From: Podospora pseudoanserina
Lineage: Eukaryota > Ascomycota > Sordariomycetes > Sordariales > Podosporaceae
Reading direction: 5' to 3'
DNA length: 64,000 bases
NCBI RefSeq assembly: GCF_035222485.1
Contig: NC_085920.1
Span: forward strand, 372,001-436,000
The first letter of the stretch is position 1. The number at the start of each line of letters is the position of its first letter. A program made the position numbers and the translations under genes. The notes under the pieces are model-generated. The model worked only from the letters and a program-made list of their open reading frames with translations, ran no database searches and was not told the origin of the DNA. Of the stretch, positions 51,931 to 63,045 are shown piece after piece.

Positions 51931-53345
51931 TCAGTCAAAGATATGTCCAAGTGCGGTCTCGCATCCAGGGTGTTCCGGGGATCCGGACCCACAGCAAGAG
52001 TACTGGGAATCTCCTTCCTCAATCTCCGGATCGCCGTGAGCAGAGCAGCGAACAAAGCGACTGGTTGCGAACATGCCTGTTGTTGAAAAGGCAAGTTAGT
52101 ATTTCGTGGTTGAAGAAAGGTAGAAACAGATATGTGCGTTTGTTGTGGAGGTCGTGAAGGTATGAGCTGTGAGCCTATGAAGCAAGCAAACGCCAGACCA
52201 TCAGATGTGGCGCAATGAGTCTATATATGATATAGTATTCACTCTGGAGAACTGATGGAACTAGGAAGCCTTCTCATCTTCCATCAACCTTCTACCACGG
52301 CCTATCCCACTGTGTCGCCATACATCTACCGTCCCCACAGTATCTGACTCTCCAAACTCATCTCCACATACCAGAGTGCCACACACAGGTGTTCTCATCG
52401 GTCGTTCTCTCCCCTTGGCTGTCAAAGGTCTTCATGCACCGTTGGCACTGGACCTGCTTCACTTCCAGGTTCATCTGGAAGTACTTGGTGGGGGTGTCAG
52501 GGACGGCGGCAGCGCGCTTCTGGGCCTCGAGTGTCGCAGCTCCATCATCCAGACTATGGTTGAGAAGGTCCTTCCTCTCCTTGAGTTCGATTCTCGCGCG
52601 CTTCAACCCACGTCTGTCGAGAAGCTCGAGCTTGCGCTTGGGTTGAGGGTTGATTGAAGCCAGAGGGGTAAACTTGGGCTGAGCGGTGATGGGGAAAAGA
52701 ACGCCCGGTTTGGGAACAGGAGAGGAGGGTTTTGTGGTGAAAAAGAATTTTCACATCAAGATCAGTTCAGAAAAAGAGGATTGGAGGAAACAAACTGTTG
52801 CTGGGGATCTTCGGGGAAGAGCCGGCACCTCTGGTCTTCTTCAGAGCCTTGGCACGACGTGATGAGGGGGTGATGATATCAGCGACAAGGCTATCAACAT
52901 CTATCCCGTCGAATGGAGAAAGTGGCGTTTTGGTCGAATTGATGTGGTCGTCAGCCTCATTGGCCTTGGTGTGGACAGCATTGTTGGTGGTAGGCTCCAC
53001 GGCAGCGACAGCCTCGTTGACCGTATCGATCTGAGGGATTACATCGATCTCTTGGTCATGGTTGCTTGAGGAGGAGGACGTCCAAGGAATGGTCCCCTTG
53101 TCGAGCGAGGGATGCGGGGTGTCACCGGTGGCGTACACCCAGTTGGGAGGGTGGTAGACGGGGGTGGGTTTGCTACGACCACCACAGTTGATTGGGCCTG
53201 TGGCATAGTAGTAGCGGTTGTACTTCTCCGCCTTTTCCTTTGCAGCGAGATTGGCGACGGGCTTCTTGTAAGTGAGGTCTTCCTCGTCACGGGGGTAGCG
53301 GGTCGAAACCCCGGATTCAATTTCGGCGAGGTCGCCGACCCCCAT
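51931..53345 (-). CDS. Cys/His-rich putative zinc-binding fungal protein
   Basis: Three coding segments: 53345-52796, 52678-52372 and 52076-51931. The first is mostly disordered (MGVGDLAEIESGVSTRYPRD, YYYATGPINCGG). The second holds a basic helix (KRKLELLDRRGLKRARIELK) and C-x2-C plus C-x2-H in VQCQRCMKTFDSQGERTTDE...CVWHSG. The third, after a 295-nt intron (GTATGT donor, TACTAAC branch, CAACAG acceptor), completes it: RFVRCSAHGD and SCCGSGSPEHPGCETALGHI. The full pattern C-x2-C, C-x2-H, C-x2-H, CC, H-x2-GC resembles CHORD or other treble-clef zinc modules. The join of segments 1 and 2 (GTTTGT to CTCAG) leaves the frame one base off as I read it, so that boundary, or the sequence there, needs checking. 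Confidence 0.68.
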
Positions 53346-53990
53346 CTTGAAACTTTGTCGACACAGTATTTACTTGTAATACAAAGGGAGTGACGGTAAC
53401 ACAAACAAGTATTGGATCAAACAAGTCACTCCTTGTGAAAGTATGAACAAAGGACCTCAGATGAAGACCTACGGGAAAAAGTCGCAGGAAAAATTGAGAG
53501 GACTAGAAAGGAAAGAAGGAAAATTCGTGGGTGGTGGGAATCAAGGAAATGTGGCGCTTCAAGGCAGCAGACGACGACATGGTCGTGTTTAGCAGGCCGA
53601 GAGGGCCATTCAGTGATTGTATAGTGGCTAGTGGGAGCAAGTAGGCCTGTAAGTCCCTGTAGAACTCAACTGCCAGGCTGTGACCGTGACTGTTTGAATC
53701 ACTTGGGGCCCAATCTCCTATAGAAACACAGGTGCAAGCCATCTCCCTGATAGAGGTTCAGTCAACTACATATTTTAAGCAAAGATCATCTTTTCATGAC
53801 GGCTTTTCTGAGTACATTTTCTTCATCACACTATGTGTACGTCACAACTTTATGCATCCCATGGATATAAGATGACCTTCAGTCGCAATGATAGAGGCCC
53901 GAATGATTACTGGATGAATTTCCCCAAAGATAGACAACTGTGATGTTTATTTACATACCAATGAGGTTATTGCTGCTCCAAGCCGAGAAT
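53346..53990. other. Intergenic, nothing recognised
   Basis: 645 bp between two minus-strand genes, AT-rich near 53750-53980. No coding signal. Confidence 0.4.
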
Positions 53991-55613
53991 TTACTGCAAG
54001 CTCCTCCTCACATCCCTCCACCAACTCTGCTCCTTGCTCCAATCACCACCAATACACCTGGCACCCGACCTCATGGGAGGATTGTCAGTCGGTCCCAAAA
54101 TCGAATCCATATACTCTAACAACTCCTTCAAAGCATCCTTTTCCCTCTCCCCAAACTCATCCACCAACTCCTGCTCCGGTTCCTTCTGACTAACCGCCCT
54201 CGACCTCCTCCACTCTTCCCTCCCATCCAAATCATGAGCCACGCACGTCTCCGAATAGATAACACTATTAAAGCTATCCATCCTCTCCGACTTTTCCTCG
54301 TTCACTTCCACCAGCTGTTTCTCCCTCCCCTGTCCCCTCGCCCCATGGCCACTCTCAGGATCCATCCTCGCATACATCTCTGCCATATTCACCTCCCCCG
54401 ACTTCCTTGGCCCCGTCGGCAGAATTTTACTCCACGGCGGCAACGACACCGGCCTCCCTCCCCCAGCAGAAAACCCATTCCCCGCCACCCGAGGACTCAT
54501 ACCATCCTTCTCATTCAAGCTCCTCACCCCACCACAAACCGCACTCGACCGTTTCAACGCCTTCTCTTTCTGCACCCACTCTGAGTCCCTAGACCCCTTC
54601 TTCGGACTCTGACTAGGCAAAACAGCCCTTGCATCCTCCCCCTCGCCATACCCAATAGGCGACTGCACCAGACGCTGTTGATTCGTCACAGGCGGGTATT
54701 TATACTGCGAGAGGAAACTCCCCATCGTCATGGCCGAGTCAGGCGGCGTCTTACCACCCTTGCTCATCACGGCAAGAAAATCCTCGTCTTCAAAAGAGGG
54801 ACCGTTCATGTTCCTCTCTAGTCTCAGCGCCAGAAAGGGGGTTTCTGGCTCGACGACGATAGGGGCATCATTCAAGAAGGGGGCGCCCGGGTTGAGCTTG
54901 TTGCCTGTTCCGTAGGGTGCAGAGGCCAGAAAGGGGGTTTCGGGGATTGGTTCGGCTGGTTTGGTGGATTTGCGACGGTCCCGGCTTTTGCTCCTGCTGC
55001 GGGCTCGCTTGATGACCTGGGAGAGGCGGCGGGTGGTGGAGGAGTTGGGGGGGTAGTTGCTGAGGGGGACAGGGGGGACGGGTGGGAGGTCGGGGATGGG
55101 GATGGGGACCGGTCTGATGACTGGGCATTGGGCGGAGGATACCCTTTGTGAAGAGGGATCTGTTGCTGGTTTGTTGTAGACTCGTTCGTGTTGGTAGTGT
55201 TGGTAGGGGGGTTGATGAGGTCTTTGGGGTTGTCGCTTTTGGATTGATTGGTCCGACGAGGTTTTCTTCAGCGTGACTGCCCCTGGGACGGAGATGACTT
55301 GGAGTTGAAGAAGCAAAGCTTGGTGTGAGGAGTTTCTTCGGGGTATGACCAACGGGGGGAGATTGTCGTGGCGCATTTTTTCCTTCTTCTGCGTGGGCTT
55401 TGAAGTTGCATCGGAAAGGGATGACGATGAATCTCGCGGTTGAAGAGAAAAACGGGGTATGCTGAAGCGTTTAGATGGCATTTCGGTTTGATTTGGTCCT
55501 GGTGTTCGTGGAACCCGTAAGGAAAGCGGAACTTCAAATTGGGCCCAGTATTCCCCACTAAGCGGCAGGGTCTTTTTGTGAGTGTTTATTGTTTCGGTTG
55601 TTGTTGTTGCCAT
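53991..55613 (-). CDS. Disordered fungal protein with two PETPFLA repeats, 540 aa
   Basis: Start ATG at 55613 (CACAATGGC context) gives MATTTTETINTHKKTLPLSG. The frame is open to 55688 but begins there with TTG. Most of the chain is Pro/Ser/Arg-rich. An RS-like basic stretch (VIKRARSRSKSRDRRKSTKP) is followed by two copies of a short motif, PETPFLASAPYG and PETPFLALRLE, about 30 residues apart. The C-terminal 60 residues look folded (EREKDALKELLEYMDSILGP, GDWSKEQSWWRDVRRSL). No domain recognised. Repeated PxTPFL motifs suggest a docking site for a partner (inference). Confidence 0.72.
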   Translation of the reverse strand: MATTTTETINTHKKTLPLSGEYWAQFEVPLSLRVPRTPGPNQTEMPSKRFSIPRFSLQPRDSSSSLSDATSKPTQKKEKMRHDNLPPLVIPRRNSSHQALLLQLQVISVPGAVTLKKTSSDQSIQKRQPQRPHQPPYQHYQHERVYNKPATDPSSQRVSSAQCPVIRPVPIPIPDLPPVPPVPLSNYPPNSSTTRRLSQVIKRARSRSKSRDRRKSTKPAEPIPETPFLASAPYGTGNKLNPGAPFLNDAPIVVEPETPFLALRLERNMNGPSFEDEDFLAVMSKGGKTPPDSAMTMGSFLSQYKYPPVTNQQRLVQSPIGYGEGEDARAVLPSQSPKKGSRDSEWVQKEKALKRSSAVCGGVRSLNEKDGMSPRVAGNGFSAGGGRPVSLPPWSKILPTGPRKSGEVNMAEMYARMDPESGHGARGQGREKQLVEVNEEKSERMDSFNSVIYSETCVAHDLDGREEWRRSRAVSQKEPEQELVDEFGEREKDALKELLEYMDSILGPTDNPPMRSGARCIGGDWSKEQSWWRDVRRSLQ

Positions 55614-56939
55614 TGTGGTGATGTATTCGGGGGTATTTTGGTTCTGCACTGATGCGTCCAAGACTTTGTAGCAATGGGCCACCGGCAAAGCGGCAGAAGG
55701 AAGTAAAAAGGGGGGCGGTAGCGTTGATATAACCTTTCACCCGTCCTTTTCAAATCACCCACCAAACGGGGGCTTAGACAAAATCACCCGACAAACGTTG
55801 CCCCGACTTGATGTGAATATAGATGGCTTGGTTTTAGTAGGGGGAACGGCTGAGGTAGAAACCGATCAAGAGCCGACAGACAGAGTGGGAAGCGCCACTT
55901 TTACATCCTCATCTTGTAATGAGTGTGCGGAGAATTGGTGTGGCTCAGTTCCTTACGATCCTCACTTGACAAAGAACGGAGCCGGGAATATCTTGCGCGC
56001 ATTAGTCGTGGCGGGCTCTGAGAGGGCCGGGACACAAGGCCAAAACTAACAAAAGGCCCATGGGGCTGAAGATCAGCCGCGCCCCCGACCGCAATGGCGA
56101 ATACGCAATGGCAACTCAGGATCCGGGGCAGTGGACGATGACGAGGGAGCCAAATGCACGACGGGAGGTGGGAAATCCGGTTGCTCAGCCTCCTCCGCCG
56201 TGGAGCCAACATGTCAGCACTCAACAACACTTTGACAGATCTTGACAACAATGATGATAAGCTTTGAGTATTTACAAAGATTTCTACTTTGCCCTTTACA
56301 ACTCATTTCTGTCACCTTGACCGGTATTTTCTGAGTTGCTCTGATGTTTATGGTTGGGCCCAACAGTCTGGTCAAGACTGTTGTACCCAAGTGCATCTTT
56401 GGTTCTTTGTTGGTTTGCACAGCCCCCTTTTTGATCGCCAGGCCGCGCCAGTCAAACCTTGCTTCTACCGCCATCAACCCTGACCCTGAAATGTAATTTT
56501 TTTTTCCAAATGTGAGATCCGAGTAGTACCTGGGTTGTCGGACCGAGAACCAATGACTTTCTTGCTGTTTCTTGAGTGTTTGTGGGAACTTTGAACAGCC
56601 AGTTCTGGGTTGGGCACAAGTCAACTTCACACCAGCAGGGAATCAAAAGCACGGTAAAAAGGCCACAAGCAGCCATGGAATAAGTTGTCTTGTTGGACTA
56701 TATAAGCAAGGCCAGCCAGTTCTGTTTTGTCCTGGCTTCCACCCAGCTTGTCCTCCCCAAGCTCCATCTCTGAATTCATGACAAAAGAAAAGCCGGCAGT
56801 ATGTGCCAAGTCGCAGGTCTGCTTCAAGCAGGCCAAGATGTAATAAGCAAGAAAAGAAAAAGTAGGGTATCGTATCCAAAAGCCCACCACGCCATGCCAT
56901 GATGTATGCCCGAGAACACCCCGATCCCGCCAAACCAGA

Positions 56940-56975
<36 letters not shown>

Positions 56976-57080
56976 GCTGTTGTTGTTGAAAAAAATCACC
57001 AACGCCCGTCGCTAAACCAAAATCCATCAAACCCATTTTTCCACCATCTTGAAAGTCGTGCAAAAAGACAAAAACACTAG
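55614..57080. repeat. Intergenic; TTG microsatellite at 56941-56988
   Basis: 48 bp of TTG repeats, with one CTG, lie about 90 bp past the stop of the next minus-strand gene, in its probable 3' UTR. Read on the minus strand it would be a polyglutamine run (CAA), but it lies outside any supported CDS. The rest of the stretch shows no gene. Confidence 0.7.
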
Positions 57081-58031
57081 TCACCACCACACATCCCTTG
57101 CTCTTTTCTGCCCAGCGTGGCCAACACCAAGTCCGTTCACCTGTCCGTTATTGGGGCCGTGATTCATCCTGCTGTATCCTCCCTGCCCTCCGGGACTAGT
57201 CGGGCTGCCCCTCACGCTGCCTCTCGGGCTCGTCACGGTCGAGTTGGTCTTTCCTCCGCTAGCGGCATACCCGCCATACCCGGCACCCGCGTGAAACCCA
57301 GCATTCAACCCCTGAACTGGACCGCCCTGCTGCCACGGACCACCACTACCAGGTCTGGCTTGCTGCTGATGTTGCTGAAGATCCTCCAGGAGATTGAGCA
57401 ACTTCGCCTTGTTCCACAGCCTCCTCACATGCAGCTGCTTCACGTCGTCGTAAGGGTTGGGAGGTACCAACTCAAAGAGGAGCATGCTCTCAGCCCACTT
57501 GGTGGCCACTTGTTCGTCCGCGTCGATGAAGCTGAAGGTCACGGCATCCTCGTCGTCGGGTAACCGGCAGGTGATGAACCAGGTGATGAAGGAGGGGAGG
57601 AAGAATGTGACTTCTTTTGTGGTAGGGGAGAACTGAGGAGCGCGGTGGTAGCCGCTCAGAGGATTGTTGTGAAGTGTGCGGTATGGGTTGTGGTTGTTAA
57701 GCTGTGGGGAGTGGTGTGGGGAAAAGGAGGATGCTCGTTGTTGTTGCCGGGCGTCTTCCGCTTTGAGGTAGGAGGCGTAGGCGGCTGCCACGGTTTTGTG
57801 AGAGAAGACGAGGCTGACCCGGTCATCTGTGACCGAGACGTCGACTGATACTAGATTTGGCATGTCGTTGATTTTGATGTGAGTTGTGCCGCCGGTGTTG
57901 GTGATATTTGCAGTCGTCAAAATGTCGCAAGGGTGTGTGAGACTGGTGACGTCGGTGTCGTTGTCGTCGTCGATAGTTCGATCGAGGTGCAGCAGCAAAG
58001 TTGAATCTTTCTGTTGAAGAGCTCGGCCCAA
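57081..58031 (-). CDS. Fungal protein of unknown function, start uncertain
   Basis: An open frame of 316 codons ending QKRARDVWW. The only in-frame ATG is at 57863 (MPNLVSVDVSVTDDRVSLVF). The sequence before it (QQKDSTLLLHLDRTIDDDND) is well formed and follows TACTAAT plus CCAG near 58035, so an upstream exon is likely, with its ATG between 58100 and 58340. I could not fix the donor. The central part is folded (KEVTFFLPSFITWFITCRLP, DADEQVATKWAESMLLFELV). A Gln-rich patch and a Gly/Ser-rich tail with a basic end follow. No family known to me. Confidence 0.6.
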   Translation of the reverse strand: MGRALQQKDSTLLLHLDRTIDDDNDTDVTSLTHPCDILTTANITNTGGTTHIKINDMPNLVSVDVSVTDDRVSLVFSHKTVAAAYASYLKAEDARQQQRASSFSPHHSPQLNNHNPYRTLHNNPLSGYHRAPQFSPTTKEVTFFLPSFITWFITCRLPDDEDAVTFSFIDADEQVATKWAESMLLFELVPPNPYDDVKQLHVRRLWNKAKLLNLLEDLQQHQQQARPGSGGPWQQGGPVQGLNAGFHAGAGYGGYAASGGKTNSTVTSPRGSVRGSPTSPGGQGGYSRMNHGPNNGQVNGLGVGHAGQKRARDVWW

Positions 58032-61015
58032 GCAGTCTGGATCACGATATTAGTACCATCTCGCCTTTTTCCTCTCCCAAAGCTGAGCGGGTGACTCTTT
58101 GCCCAACTTGTGCTCTGTTGTGCGATCGTTGCTACACTGGCCAATCGCGTGGCTCCAGTTGTTCGACCAGACCTTCGCTTTAACCTCAAACACGTCTTCT
58201 TGCAGCGAGGGAAAAATGCCGATTTTGCTGGCATCTCGACCAGCCAGTAATTCTCCGCGAGAGCTGCCCGCCGAGCACGCTATGCTTCTTTTGTTGCTAG
58301 CTTCGAAGCCTGCTGGCAGTTCTGGCACTCCATTGATGCCATGAGCCCACCCACCACAACGACAACAGTTCCATTGTCAGTCGTCAATTACCAGAGTTTC
58401 AATCAGGTATTAATGGAACGGCTGGCCCCCTCTTTCTTATTTTTCTTCTCAAAAGATTTGCTCCGAACCTGATGCACGGCACAAGATGAACCTCCGAGGG
58501 GGCTTTGGCGACGGCACGTATCTGGTTCTTGACGCTCATTGCTCCCTGGTGGTCAACGAGCTGATAAGAGGCCTCAGCCCACGACCCAACACGTGGAGCA
58601 AACTTACTCTTTGTTCTCTTCTCAAAGCCCAAAGGTTTAGATTTCTAATCCATAGTGTCACAAATCCTCGAAGTCCATGGAAGAATGGTGAGTGTTGAGC
58701 TGGCCATTTGGTGAGCCTGAGTGGGGTAGGCGCCTGAACATGCAGCATCTGGAGCATTGAGACCCGAATATATGTTGCGCGTTGAAGGGACAGAACAACA
58801 CAGCCAGTCCTCAAGTTGAGAGTTGAGGAGACTCGAAGAGTAGGCAAAAAAAGCCAGCAATGCAGGAGAACTCAACCAACTCTGGGAGTTTGGTTGTCCT
58901 GTGCAAGGAACATGCGGGGCGCCGGTGAGGTTAGGCTCCACCTGTTCATCAAGTTCATCGATAAACGTCAGGAAGCTTGCAATCGGGGCTGTCATCGTTC
59001 TTCGTGCCTGAGACAGTCAGATAGTCACATGAACCAAAGATAAGACGTCAAAGGTCGGTGCTGAGCGGTGGGCTCCAGCGAAGACAAGTCTCACCGGAGC
59101 CAGCCGAGTCTCGGTGCCTGGGACTCGGAGTTTTGAGAAGATAGCGCCGTTCTGCTCCGCTCCATGCACCGATCGTCACGGGGTATTTATTTTACACAGT
59201 ATTGCTCTTCCCGGACGCGTGGGGCGAAAAATTGCTCGTGTAATTTAATTTCGACCTTACTCAGTTACACTACCCTTTAACTACCAAGTATTTTTTTTTT
59301 TTTGCCAAATCTAAAGGTATAGGTTTATTCTTAAGAAGCCTTTAAATATTTTGAAATTTTTCCAGATTTTAAACTTATGATTGGTGGTTATTTTGTCGTT
59401 AAGTGTAAAATTATTATTGAGATGTCACAAGCGATTTTTCGCTCCACGTGCCGGACATCCTGGATGTCGATTCCGAAAATACCTCATCACCGGAGAAGGC
59501 TCCGACGGTGAAGCGGCGAACTAGTCGGTAAACGTCAAGCTGAGTCAGCTGTTCCTTGGGCACTCTTCATGACAATCCAACCCAATGAGATTGTACTTAA
59601 AAACCCTCTGTCATGAATGGTCCAAATACTTTGCTCACGGAGGTGAATCGGGTTCTCTGTGCCAAGGTTTCTTGAGACGTCGTCGGTCACCAAAAGTCAT
59701 CGTCCTACACATGCTGGCACAGAAATACGGTCCGTAGTGGTGTGGCCCAAGTTTAGAAGAGATGATGTCGAGTCGGCCCAAGATATTTATTCGGACCCAT
59801 CTGTCCCGGACGATCAAGAACGTACATGATTGTCCTCCTGACCCTCCATCTCAGCCTATGATCCTGTTCCGCTGTCGGATGAGGAGGGTGGTAAGACGAC
59901 GCTTCAGCTGCGCGATCTCGGGGTTTCCTGCAGGCAATAAATGCAGCGTTGACAGACAGACAAGGCGGCATTTTGACATTTCCGACTGTTTGATGGATGG
60001 GTCATGCGACAAGGGAATTCCATCTGATGAAGAAGGAGGGGCAATCTCTTCTCCAAACCGGAGCAATGCGATGAGGGATGTGACGTTAGATGCTACCGTG
60101 TCATTGTTAATGTTGTTTTATCTTTCCAGGGTGATATTTTGCTTTATCTTTGGCATTCTTATTTTCTTATCAGTTAGGATCCGAGTTGGGCAAGAGCGAT
60201 GTTGGAAGAAGAGGTTGGGCTTCGCTCTTGGCTTTCCGTTTTCTTCGCTGACGCAAGAATTCAGCTAGGGCGGCAGGCCGCTTGGCGGTCTGTGCTGAGA
60301 CGTGGGATGCTTCCTGCCCTATCTTTGCTAGCGCCATCGGAACCGTGGGCCATCAAGGTTCTCACTGCGCGGGACATTGTTTGATTGACATGACAGATGC
60401 AAGTCACTGCTTGACAGCAATTTCTAGATAGAAGGGATCCCAGGTTCTCAGGTCTGGAGTGAGATTTGTGAAAGCTTCTGGAAGGGGCATCGAACAACAT
60501 GAGAGTCGAGTGCATTTTGTGGTATTCGTAGCAGGCGGCAACTTGATGATGGTGGAGCCGCCGAATCAAGATCTCAGGTTCTTGACATCTCATCCATCCA
60601 AGTTTTGACGTTGTATCAATGCTCGTGAAAAATAGACTGGAGGCCAAGGGCAGCCCCCTTTATCAGATCTTACAAAATTCTGTCATGTCCGGTCAGAGTC
60701 TGATATCATGTAGTTCCACAGCTTCTAGACAGGTTTTCTACCAGAAGCATCCAATTGTGCAGTTCACACCTCGGTGAAAAGAACGAAAGACATTTCGCAG
60801 GAAGTGGTGTTGAACCATTATATTGTAATATTATTTAAGTATTTGAACTATCTGTCTTTCCTGCTGGATAGGAAGCTTGTTCAGCCAATCCTGACAGCCC
60901 AGCATCACTGGCGAGATGTCCTCTGCATCAAACTTTGTTAAGGATTACAAGAGATAAATGATACATGTCAAAATACAGTCGGTGGCTATTCGCTGGTATT
61001 TACCCCCCCCTAAAC
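58032..61015. other. 3-kb gene-poor region
   Basis: The first 300 bp probably hold the 5' exon of the preceding gene. An AT-rich island at about 59160-59420 (including a T14 run and AAGCCTTTAAA-like words) differs from its surroundings and may be an old transposon scrap. ORFs at 59762-60268 (plus) and 60261-60647 (minus) have poor composition. A single CAAGGT lies at 60354. Confidence 0.4.
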
Positions 61016-61615
61016 TTAGAGAGCCATGGCAACGATGGCAGCAACACCGGCGGCAAGGCTGAGGCCAGTGATCTGGGCAGCGCCAGCAGTCGAGGTGGAG
61101 GTGGTGGTGGTGGCGGCCTCGGAGTCGGCGCCGGTGTTTGTAGTAGTGACTGCGATAAGAGTGGACGAAGCAGTACGATGACCATCGCAGTGCCAGTGAT
61201 CTCCATGAGCCTCACATCCATATGATTCGGTAGGGCTGGGCTTGATGCTACCAGTGCCGGGAGCATCAGTGTGGTCATCCTCATCGTCGGTGTGGTCATG
61301 ATCATGGTCATGGTCATCACCATCACTGTCGTGATCATGGTGAGCTGCACCCGTGGTGACTACAGGAGCCGCGCCAGTGGCCGTCCCGGTAGTCACGACA
61401 GCATCGGTGACCCTGGGTCCCTCACAGTCCCTGAAGTAGTGAGGTTAGTATGCCTTCAAGCTTACAGCACTAATTAAAACCAAAGCTTACCAGTGGTCAT
61501 TGTGAGGCACACAGCCGATGGACTCGGTGGGAGATGGTCCGGGATCGGCCGTGGTCTGCCCCAAAGCGGTGGACAAAGCACCCAACAGCAAAGCGGCATA
61601 CGTGACGGCCTTCAT
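61016..61615 (-). CDS. Secreted His-rich GPI-anchored protein, putative metal-binding (zincophore-like)
   Basis: Exons 61615-61491 and 61430-61016 are joined over a 60-nt intron (GTAAGC donor, TACTAAC branch, CTTCAG acceptor) into 179 aa. The signal peptide is MKAVTYAALLLGALSTALGQ. Two matching motifs flank a His/Asp-rich centre: SPTESIGCVPHNDHWDCEGP at about 31-50 and SPTESYGCEAHGDHWHCDGH later. Both fit C-x2-H-x5-C-x-G and share the lead-in SPTES-x-GC. Between them is HHDHDSDGDDHDHDHDHTDD, a typical metal-binding stretch. A Thr/Ser stalk and hydrophobic tail (ITGLSLAAGVAAIVAMAL) indicate a GPI anchor. It is divergent from the ZIP transporter gene, whose outer domain carries the same C-x2-H-x5-C motif. 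I infer a cell-surface zinc (or other divalent metal) binder that works with that transporter. Not shown biochemically. Confidence 0.82.
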
Positions 61616-63045
61616 CTTGGCTTGCGGTGAGTCTTGGGGTTTGGGTGGACGGGCAGGTGAGACTGAAGGTGTACGGGCGAGATGGGATGGACCGGATGCC
61701 TCTCTGCGTTATAAGACGGTCTTTAAAGCGAGGTAATACAGCCAGCCACAGCCAACCATCCCATGTCACCATGCCACCCTCAATGTTCATGCGCTGCCCC
61801 AATGCCGCCCATCACCTCACCGAAACTCCCATGTACCCAGTCAAAAATAGGGACTGCTGCCGTCATTCGAGACAGCATGGCAAGTGGGACGGCTGGCATC
61901 AGATGAATTTCAAACGAACCATTGGCCGCGAAGTGGTGCCGTTTGCTGCCAAGACACTCCAAGACATTGGTTAACCGATGGGTTTAGCCTGACAGGTCCG
62001 CTTTGAGCAAGACAGTGTTGTAGCGAAATGCAGGCTTTGGACAGACGATCAGTGGTCCTCGTTTGTTTGTGTAACAAAGTCGAGGTGTTGGAATGGGGCG
62101 TGGGCTTGTCATGTCTTTCCAAACCTGATGGGCTTTGACCAGCGTGGAAGGGTGGACCAGAAGACAGAGCGGGTCTCGTAGCCTTGGCTTTTGTTAGCGA
62201 TGGCCATCAAGGTTCTCAGCCCGCCAGAGCCCGCCGCGCATTTGCCGGGCACCTTGATGGGCAGCTCAAGATTGCTTGCAGTTCTGGGCATCGTTTCAGC
62301 CAATCAACACAAAGAGATTTTTTTTTTTCTTGCTCAATCCCGCCCTTGACGATGTGGATTTCGTCGCATGTCGCCCAACTCGGCCACTCACCCGCAGCAG
62401 CCAGTCTGGGATTCGCGTGGTGGAGTTGGTCTAGGAGCCACCATGGAGCCCATGGAGCCCATGGAGCAAACGGGATTCGAGCACGCAACGACTCCATCCA
62501 AGGCCCCTCCATGAGCCCCTCTATGCGCTGAATTTTCCCATCTCAGCGATCCCCACGTCCTTTTTTGTTTCCTGTCTCTCCTTCCTTCGTGGCTATCCCG
62601 TGTTCCCAGTCTTCTATCGTCTCTTTCCCTTCCCCGGAATTCGAACCTACGCCAGGTACCAGACGGCCCACGACCACGCGAGTAACTTGTGCTTCGCGCA
62701 TAAGACTACGGCTACCTACAGGACGCCCACGCCACGACCGCAACGTGCTGTGCACCTTGACGGTCAGTCACAACCTTGACGGCTCGATTTGTGGACACAG
62801 CTGCTGCAAGACCTGGAACTTGGCAGCCACTCCCACCGTCACTGTTCTGTGTAGCCCCCCACGAGCCAGGACATGAGCTGAGGAGAAGCAACCAAAGATA
62901 CCCCCTCAATTGCCTCGCTTTAAAATCCCCTGTGCTATCCCGCGCCTTGTACGCCCATATCTATATCGAGCGCAGCCTCCCGCTCCGACAGGTTCACAGC
63001 AGCAGCATCACCCTTGGTCTTCGGTTACATACCTTCTATCACATC
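61616..63045. promoter_or_regulatory. Shared promoter of the His-rich protein and ZIP genes
   Basis: The 1.43-kb divergent spacer contains CAAGGT at 62208-62213 (plus), and on the minus strand at 62251-62256, 62754-62759 and 62773-62778. The last two are 19 bp apart, each within ACCTTGACGG. Zap1/ZafA-type zinc-response elements in fungi contain this half-site (ACCTTNAAGGT or CAAGGT, from memory). About 0.7 would be expected by chance over both strands. ORFs in this spacer are unsupported. A small 9-bp tandem repeat (CATGGAGCC, about three copies) lies at 62441-62467. Confidence 0.55.
62754..62778. promoter_or_regulatory. Paired candidate zinc-response half-sites
   Basis: ACCTTGACGG occurs twice, with start-to-start spacing of 19 bp, about 270 bp upstream of the ZIP start codon. 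The core CAAGGT (minus strand) matches the fungal zinc-regulator half-site. The surrounding sequence is not palindromic. Confidence 0.45.

Noticed and set aside
55740-55800. Fourth copy of the MITE-like element, suggested by GACAAAATCACC
   Set aside because: No inverted partner and no 22-bp array nearby.
56941-56988. Polyglutamine coding tract
   Set aside because: The repeat lies past the stop codon of the nearest gene, and the ORF through it has no support. Treated as a UTR microsatellite.
59762-60268. 168-codon plus-strand ORF
   Set aside because: Low-quality composition, ends in an AT-rich region, no family resemblance.
60352-62217. 17-base word GGCCATCAAGGTTCTCA present near 60352 and 62204
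   Set aside because: One exact repeat of this length is not surprising in 64 kb. Only the CAAGGT core is used in the promoter argument.
62625-62720. tRNA-like T-loop (GGTTCGAATTCC on the minus strand)
   Set aside because: The stem bases do not pair and no acceptor or anticodon arm can be formed.
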